Assembly (NCBI RefSeq): GCF_047495875.1
Contig: NC_092465.1
Location: 4,090,660-4,154,659, forward strand
Direction of reading: 5' to 3'
Source: Pithys albifrons albifrons
Lineage: Eukaryota > Chordata > Aves > Passeriformes > Thamnophilidae
DNA: 64,000 nucleotides
This document shows positions 58,200 through 64,000 of this stretch, piece after piece. Within the stretch, counting starts at the first letter, position 1, and every line of letters begins with the position of its first letter. A program made the translations under genes and the position numbers. The notes beneath the pieces were generated by a model, which was given only the letters and a program-made list of their open reading frames with translations, searched no databases and was not told the origin of the DNA.

Positions 58200-58420
58200 A
58201 AGCTGTGTTCACTGTTGTTGCATAGCTTTTTAAAAGGAAAGCAAGGGCTTTTATTATAGAGGCTGTTATGAGAGCACCCATTGTTTTTATAGGTTCATGC
58301 TTTGGTAAATAAACATGTTGACAGAATTTCTATAATTGTTTTGAAAGCGCTTTTATTATAAAGGGATTATTTTGTGCAATATTGAGTAGCTCTGTTCAGA
58401 ACTGAAGTAGAATGAACTTT
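58200..58420. promoter_or_regulatory. Candidate element with repeated HOX/CDX-like 12-mer
   Basis: GCTTTTATTATA occurs exactly at 58247-58258 and 58349-58360, 102 bases apart in the same orientation. It contains the TTTATTA core favoured by posterior HOX and CDX proteins. Between them lie CATTGTTTTTATAGG and GTAAATAAACATG (FOX-like). No repeat family is recognised. Confidence 0.3.
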
Positions 58421-58424
58421 GCTA

Positions 58425-59720
58425 GTTCAGGTTTGTTTGTTTAAATTTCAAACCAGTTTTGTCTTGGACAAGGCTGAACTGAGCATCTCAGCAGAGGTCT
58501 GGGTGATGCTGTCCATCAGAAGAGCCAAGGAAAGACAAGATCTCTTGCCTATTGAAGTGATCAACAATTTAACATGAATAAGGTTGCAATATTGCATGGT
58601 TTAGCCAGATTGTAACATTCTGTTTGTTAGAATTGTTAAAAGTTGAATTCTGAATTCAGTTCTTTGATGCCCAGGAAAAAACTAATCCATGTATGGAAAT
58701 ACTTCGGCTTAAAGTTTCCAAATGTCTGTGAGTTCACAGGAAAGAAAAGTCAGTTTTGGACTAAAAGAAACGAGCAAAATTTCTGTATCAAAAGCTGTTT
58801 TTCTGCAAAGTGTCCTTTACATTTTTTGCAGAATCTCTACGTCAGACAAAGTATTTTTCCCCATATTATATAGCAGGTATGGGTTTATTTATACTAAATA
58901 TAACGTCATTATATAATAAGTTTTCTTGGAGTGCTTGGTACTGTACAAACCACAAAAATTTTTGCTCCAGTGACCTTGTAATATAAAACTGAGGGAGTAA
59001 TCGCATTGCATTATGTGCCAGTGTGGTGAAATTAGTTTTGCACTGCCTAGGCAAAAGGATCTCCCTTGTCATCCAAATTACAGGACTGGGGCCCATATGT
59101 ATGCACTCTGCCTGTTTGTTTATGCCATACGAATGGTAATACCAGGAAATATTTTTAAAAGTTGATGTCCCTTTTCCTGCTGCATTTGTGGATTTTGTTG
59201 TTCTGGGTTTTGCTGTTGTTTTTTTTTTTTTTAATATTTCTCTCCTGAGTAAAATGTGTCCATTCACCAGAGTTGAAACGAGTTATGTTAATCTTCCAAT
59301 ATAAATATGAAACACTTTCAGTTGTTTTGCTGTCATTACTCGAGCAGCTAAAAAAGAGAAAGCAGTTTACAGGCAGGTCTCATAATGCACAGAGTGTTTG
59401 TTGGGATGAGGTAGACTGGAAGAAACATGGATGTTTGGCCAAGTATTAAGGATGAGCTTTAAACTTTCAGAATTTCTTCTTCATTGGCTTTTCTTTAAAT
59501 GGTTGAATTGCAGGTTTGTCTAGGGCAGGGGGAACCCTTAGAGTTAACCAAGGAATCCAAGATACACAAAATTTGTGTGAGTTCTTGCAGCCAGAGCCTG
59601 TGAAGGGTGTGTGTGATAACACAAAGGATTTCATTGGTTTTGCCTTCAACAAAATAGCCAAAGGACCCCAAAAGAAGAACGGTTGTATATTTTCTAAGTA
59701 AACAGTTTTCAATAAATAAT
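58425..59720. other. Unique non-coding DNA, no gene seen
   Basis: A T tract at 59220-59233. The 133-codon minus frame at 58866-59267 includes a poly-K translation of this tract and is rejected as a gene. Confidence 0.5.
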
Positions 59721-59724
59721 AGAA

Positions 59725-59995
59725 TACTAGGATGGTTTGGTTTGGAAGGGACCTTAAAAACAGTTTAGTTCCAATCCCATTGCCATGGACAGGGACACCT
59801 TCCACTAGCCCAGGTTGCTCTAAGCCCTGTCCAACCTGGCTTTGAACACTTCCAGGCTTGGAGCAGCCACAACTTCTCTGGGGAACCTGTGCCAGGGTCT
59901 CCCTATCCTCACACTAAAGAATTTTATCTGTATAACTAATCTAAATTTCTCCTCTTTCAGTTTGAACCCATTTCTCCTTGTCCTTGCCTATTTAT
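59725..59995 (-). mobile_element. CR1 LINE 3' fragment, inverted (longest in window)
   Basis: AGGATGGTTTGGTTTGGAAGG, CCATGGACAGGGACACCTTCC, CTAGCCCAGGTTGCTCTAAGC, TCCAACCTGGCTTTGAACAC and the CTCTTTCAGTTTGAACCC / CCTTGTCCTTGCC block run in order for about 270 bases. It is the reverse complement of an avian CR1 3' portion. It is the best-preserved CR1 here, so probably one of the younger ones, and is truncated before any reverse-transcriptase coding region. Confidence 0.95.
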
Positions 59996-59999
59996 TTGA

Positions 60000-61375
60000 T
60001 AAAATACCTATAAAGTGGAGCAGGAAGCTATTTCAAAGACTAGATTGTCTGGGATGACCACGAAGACACCTTCAGGGACTGATATTACTTCCTCCAAATG
60101 CCACTTTCCAGTTTTCCTGCTGTCTAAGAGATGGATTTTTGTGCGTGATGGAAGTGTGGACAGGCCCCACTTTCTGGCCCTGGGGAAGGCATTGGGTTTC
60201 CCTGAGCCCAGAGGATTAAGCCCTGCAGGCCTCTTCCTCCCATTTGAAGTATATGATATGGATATCAATGATTTTGGTGGGGCCAGGACTCTCTAAAACA
60301 CGTATCACGCCAGGCTCCATGGAGTCTACGCTCCGTGGAGATGTATAGGCAGAGATGGAGGGCAGCCAAGAACGGCTGCTGCTCTGGAGGGCGAGTGCTG
60401 TACTATGTAATGCCTTAGATTGGTTTCAGGGCCTTCCTTTAGCTAATATTTGTTACTGTTCCACGGAATATAGAAGTAGGTTTGCGTTTCAGGCTAGCTT
60501 GGGCTGCTTTTAACCTCAGATCATCTGGGTTTCATAGGTACAGGTCATACCATAAGCTTAAATGTCCTCTTTTTCTCACGTGTTCCCTCTCAGAGTGAAG
60601 GCAGATTTTTATTTTTAAACATTTGGAGTTTGTTTTCATAAAGTTTCTCCAATCAAGAGTATCCAAGCCATCTTGGTTTGTCGTCGTACATCCAGTATTA
60701 CTACATTAGCTCTTAATAAGGAACTCATGCAAAAACCAGATTCCCTTCACACTAACTACAGAAACATGTTATGGGAATGTGACCATAGAGCTGTGTGGAA
60801 AATGGTATTACTTGCAGAAGATTTGTTGTCACATAACTGCTTCCTCATCTGCTGATTACTATCTTACTTTTATTGTGCATCTTCCTTTGTGTAGTGACTG
60901 TGATACTTTCAAAAGTGTTTAAAATCTCTGCAGTAAAATAAAATAATAATAATTAAAAAAGAAATCCTGAAATACCTCTGCTAGCACTGAGCTAAATCCA
61001 AACTAAAAGCAAATTTATACATATGCTGTATATTAAGCTTAACCAGAGTAACGCCCCTTTCTTTTGGTTTTTGGAAAAGAGTCCCACATTGTCACATGTA
61101 AAGGGACATTTCAGCACTGATTTTCATTTTCATGAGATTAAAAGTGAAACATGTAACCACAAAGCTGGTTTATGTCATCCCCTGTTGGAGCCAGCAGTAA
61201 TGCCAAAAATTAGATATTTGATAGGTTTGTGAGAGAAACAGATGCAGGAGGGATGCCATTCCCACAATTTTAAAGTCCTTCTTATCTTTAAGCTAGAAAG
61301 AACATTCCAGATGAAGAAAATCTATCTTATTGGCTTTAGAAAATAGAGGAAGAAAGTTGCCAAAAAAGAAAAAAA
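60000..61375. other. Unique non-coding DNA, no gene seen
   Basis: Overlapping opposite frames at 60008-60268 and 60015-60296 are unrecognised. CTCCATGGAG (60315-60324) and CTCCGTGGAG (60331-60340) are palindromic ten-mers 16 bases apart in a slightly CpG-richer spot. No repeat family is named. Confidence 0.5.
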
Positions 61376-61418
61376 ACAACAAAAAAGAGAGAGAGAGAAA
61401 GAAGAAGAAGAAGAAAAG
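61370..61418 (+). repeat. (GA)n/(GAA)n purine microsatellite
   Basis: A-rich lead-in, then GAGAGAGAGAGA, then AAGAAGAAGAAGAAG. A pure-purine plus strand over about 40 bases. Confidence 0.8.
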
Positions 61419-61419
61419 T

Positions 61420-62415
61420 TAATTTAAAACCAATGTCAGTCTTGGGGAATTGTAAACCATAATTGAAGGAGAGAGTGTGTGTATACATTCATATATGTGT
61501 GCACATTTGCAAAATAAATAGGCTGAGATGGGGATTTTCCCTTTCTTTTTCATCTGTTTTATGCAGCCTGAAGTCCTGCTTTGGATTTTTTTAATACTTT
61601 TGGGGTGCAGAGAGATGGAGGACAATAAAACAAAGGGAAGAATCTCCCCCAAAACATATACCAAATAAACTCAGTGAAAGCATCCAAAAAGTATTCTTTC
61701 AGCTTTTTGTTTTGGAAGCAGTTTGTATGTCCCTGTTCTTTTTATTTCATTCTGCCAGCTGTCTGCTAAACAAATCTAGCCAGGTGGGGCTTACAACCCA
61801 TGACTAAAAAACCTACTAGTGCAGCTGTCCAGCTTGCCTGGAGGAAGAATTCTAACAAATGGCAGGAATGAAAAGATTGGTTTTGTTTTCAAGAAAGTAG
61901 CTATGGTACCTTCCTTGCTTCATTGTTGGTTTTGTTGTTTTTTTTTTTTTTTTTGTTCTGCTTGCTTCAGTTAACTTATGGCCTCCTAAGGTTTTATGGA
62001 GTAATGGAAAATCCACTTCGGTGGTTCATCGTTTAACGTGCTTTTCGGTATTCCTTGGGTTTCTTTTTTTTCCCTTTTTTCCTTTTTTTTTTTTCCATTG
62101 CAATTATTTTATTCTATATTAGACACATAGGGCAGCTGCTTTGAGTGTTGCTAAATGTAAAATAATCTGACACTTTCCCTCAAAATCACTGGTAAGCCAT
62201 ATAGTAGCTTAGCTGGATTTTTAAATATTCAAGAGTTGAATATATAACTAGTGAAGGGTGATGGTTGGTATTGTTTACCCACAAGCTGGGGACAGAACAG
62301 GCTTCTTTGCACTGCTTCATCAATCGACCTCAACTGTGATTTTCTAGTCAGCAAATGAGTGCTTCATTTTCACTGTCTGTGTTGAGCTAAACAAGAGCTG
62401 TGCTAAAAATTACCA
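61420..62415. other. Unique non-coding DNA with T tracts
   Basis: Poly-T tracts at 61936-61954 and 62065-62095. No repeat family, RNA gene or exon recognised. Confidence 0.5.
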
Positions 62416-62420
62416 AACCG

Positions 62421-62500
62421 CCATCTGATCTATAGTTCCGGCAGTAGAAGATTAGCATGTGAACCACTGAGCCACCTTCCCTCACTACTGCCAGAAAAAG
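62421..62500 (-). mobile_element. Possible tRNA-derived SINE remnant, inverted
   Basis: The minus strand reads GGTGGCTCAGTGGTTCACATG, with an A-box-like TGGCTCAGTGG, then CTAATCTTCTACTGCCGGAAC where a B box would be expected but is degenerate. The opening resembles tRNA-headed SINEs. It does not fold as a tRNA that I can support. Confidence 0.35.
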
Positions 62501-62883
62501 GAATGTGGGAAAGGTGTTTGTCACCAACTTCCACTTAGTGGATTCAACTGAAAATCTTCCTCTGCTTTTTGTTGGGTAATAGGCCAAACAAAAATTAATT
62601 GGGGTTTGGCCCAATCCTTCCAATCCTCCTTTGAAGCCAGTAACCTCTTGGTGTAGCTACACATTGATTGAGGGTGATCTGGTGGAGTGATTTGCTCAGT
62701 AAGGAGTTGAAAGCTTTTGGCACTCCTCAGATATCGCTCTGGGTCTCACGGCTTCCAACTTTAAAGGAGCACATGGCATTAACACCTCTCAGACTCAGGG
62801 TGGTGCCTGACAGTAAAGCTGCAATACAGTCTTTGGGCTTGGTCCAGAGCTAGTAAAGTATTTATGGTGATGTAGGTATGTGA

Positions 62884-62932
62884 ATGGTGCTGCTGAAGTC
62901 CATGGAGCTGCTGTTTTGACCAGCTGCGTATC
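62884..62932. mobile_element. Possible palindromic DNA-element fossil
   Basis: GCTGCTGAAGTCCATGGAGC, then GTTTTGACCAGCTGCGTATC resembles 'ccattgaagtcaatggagc...ttacaccagctgaggatct', the central axis and one arm of the family seen at 34808 and 43168. Confidence 0.4.
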
Positions 62933-62934
62933 TA

Positions 62935-64000
62935 ATTATGGGAAATGTCATGTAAGGTTAGTATTTTTTTGATGGACACTCAAGTCAAGTGACTAAATGC
63001 TTTAAATGAAGCCTGTCTTTAGTTGCTGAACTGCAAACACATTAAATTCTTCTAGACTTGATTTCAATGGTGTATCTGCTTCCTCATTAGCACATCAACA
63101 GATCTGTACCCCAGAACTGAGAAGCAAGATGTGGAGGTGTACAAATGCACAGGGTCCTACTAAATTTCCCAAGACAGGCATGTGCCAGGTCCAAACATAC
63201 TCACTTCATTGCATGATAGAGCTTTTCTTTGGGAAGCAGCAAGATGCATATAATGCACATTCCGTGCTGGTAATTTTTCCCTCTGTTGTTATTTTCACAC
63301 CAAAAGATGGATGCAAAAGGGATGCAGTGATTATTTCCATACTGCTTTGTAGCACGTAGACTTTTCTGCACCCACCGAGTCAGCTTGTTCAGATAACGTC
63401 CCCGTTAGAATTGATTTGGGAGACTGAGACCTGTCCTGTCTCTGCAGAGGGGAGCAACTCCCACTGCCTGGGCTGCACAAGTCAAGGTGGCATCAAAAAT
63501 GGCCAGGCACAGCCAGATTGCTGTTGCAGGGACCGTCATTTCCTTTTGTTGTATAACAAGGCATGAGTGATATTGGTTGGGGTGTTCACAAGCCAAGAAA
63601 AAAGAAGGCCAATTTTTCATGAGGAAATTGAAGTGCTGATGCAGAACTAACCCTCACGGTTTGCTGTTATTTAATGAAGAAGCAGTGAGTGGGGAATTTT
63701 GGCAAAACTTGGTGTGTAAGCATAACAATTGTAATGACATTATTTAGCACACAATGAAGTAAGAAAGGCACTTAAACACTACGATTAAGGACTGGGTTAA
63801 GATTCTTGAATAGCAAGTGAAAGCAAAAAATATGGCTATGTTATTCTCAAACCCCATATAGAAATATATTAACTTCATTCCCCTTTTCTGCAGCAGATCC
63901 CTAGAATGGCTCCAGAAAAATCACTGGAATTAGCTCCTTTTGATGATATTCTGCATTAGAGTCTCTGGACACTGTTATCAACTTCAGCTTTTTATCAATT
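62935..64000. other. Unique non-coding DNA, no gene seen
   Basis: No repeat family, RNA gene or credible exon is visible to the window edge. Confidence 0.5.

Larger units (their letters stand above)
1..64000. other. Avian non-coding region (gene desert or giant intron)
   Basis: No reading frame shows a recognisable protein family, a credible multi-exon structure or sustained coding composition. The longest frames (198 codons at 14113-14709 minus; 169 at 25004-25513 minus) translate to low-complexity or patternless sequence and lie in a CpG island or plain unique DNA. Seven CR1 3'-end fragments in both orientations point to a bird; CR1 fragments of this form dominate avian interspersed repeats. 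Other repeats are MIR-like SINE and palindromic DNA-element fossils. The window could equally be intergenic or inside a very large intron, which the sequence alone cannot separate. Confidence 0.75.

Noticed and set aside
1..64000. Endogenous retrovirus or LTR element
   Set aside because: No paired LTRs, primer-binding site, polypurine tract next to an LTR-like TG..CA unit, or gag/pol-like frame was seen.
1..64000. CRISPR array, operon or phage-like system
   Set aside because: The DNA is vertebrate; there are no regularly spaced direct repeats or compact collinear genes.

Overview
The window is non-coding vertebrate DNA, almost certainly from a bird. The main evidence is a set of short, 3'-anchored LINE fragments of the avian CR1 type. 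They carry the diagnostic 3' end (a 'GGTTGGAA..GGACCT' block running into ATTCTRTG-type octamers) and occur in both orientations. AT-rich unique sequence, few long simple repeats, one sharp CpG island and very old amniote repeat fossils (MIR/tRNA-type SINEs and short palindromic DNA-transposon remnants) fit the same picture. I found no bacterial-style genes, RNA genes, operons or CRISPR arrays. I found no intact protein-coding gene; the open frames of 60-198 codons look like chance frames, many of them inside repeats, poly-purine/pyrimidine tracts or the CpG island.

Layout. 1-9.7 kb: AT-rich unique sequence with a homeodomain-motif-rich stretch (2.44-3.0 kb), a small exon-like segment with good splice signals (2589-2659), and three CR1 fragments plus a few palindromic fossils at 3.3-8.2 kb. 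9.75-15.4 kb is the most structured part. It holds two enhancer-like unique blocks (9.75-10.95 kb), a pair of diverged direct copies of a ~157-bp element (11.96-12.12 and 13.66-13.82 kb), an orphan CpG island with G-quadruplex potential (13.86-14.64 kb) directly after the second copy, and an AT-rich block dense in FOX/SOX/POU/homeodomain-like sites (14.67-15.4 kb). 15.4-39 kb: mostly unremarkable unique DNA with MIR, CR1 and palindromic fossils and scattered TF-site clusters. 39.56-39.72 kb: a strong foldback whose ~50-nt arms are nearly identical over 35 of 36 core bases. 42.9-45 kb: a tRNA-type SINE, a palindromic fossil and a unique GC-richer enhancer-like block. 48-64 kb: further homeodomain-rich blocks, a C-tract with strong G4 potential on the minus strand, a long CR1 fragment (59.7-60.0 kb) and more old SINE/MITE remnants.

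Interpretation. Recognisable CR1 covers only about 1-1.5% of the window by my count, and the rest is unique sequence with repeated clusters of developmental TF-like motifs. That fits a gene desert or very large intron acting as the cis-regulatory territory of a developmental gene, but the target gene is not in the window and I cannot name the locus. 'Enhancer-like' and 'conserved-looking' calls rest on composition and motif density alone; no alignment could be made here. The best candidates for something undescribed are the duplicated element beside the CpG island, the foldback at 39.6 kb, and the exon-like segment at 2.6 kb.
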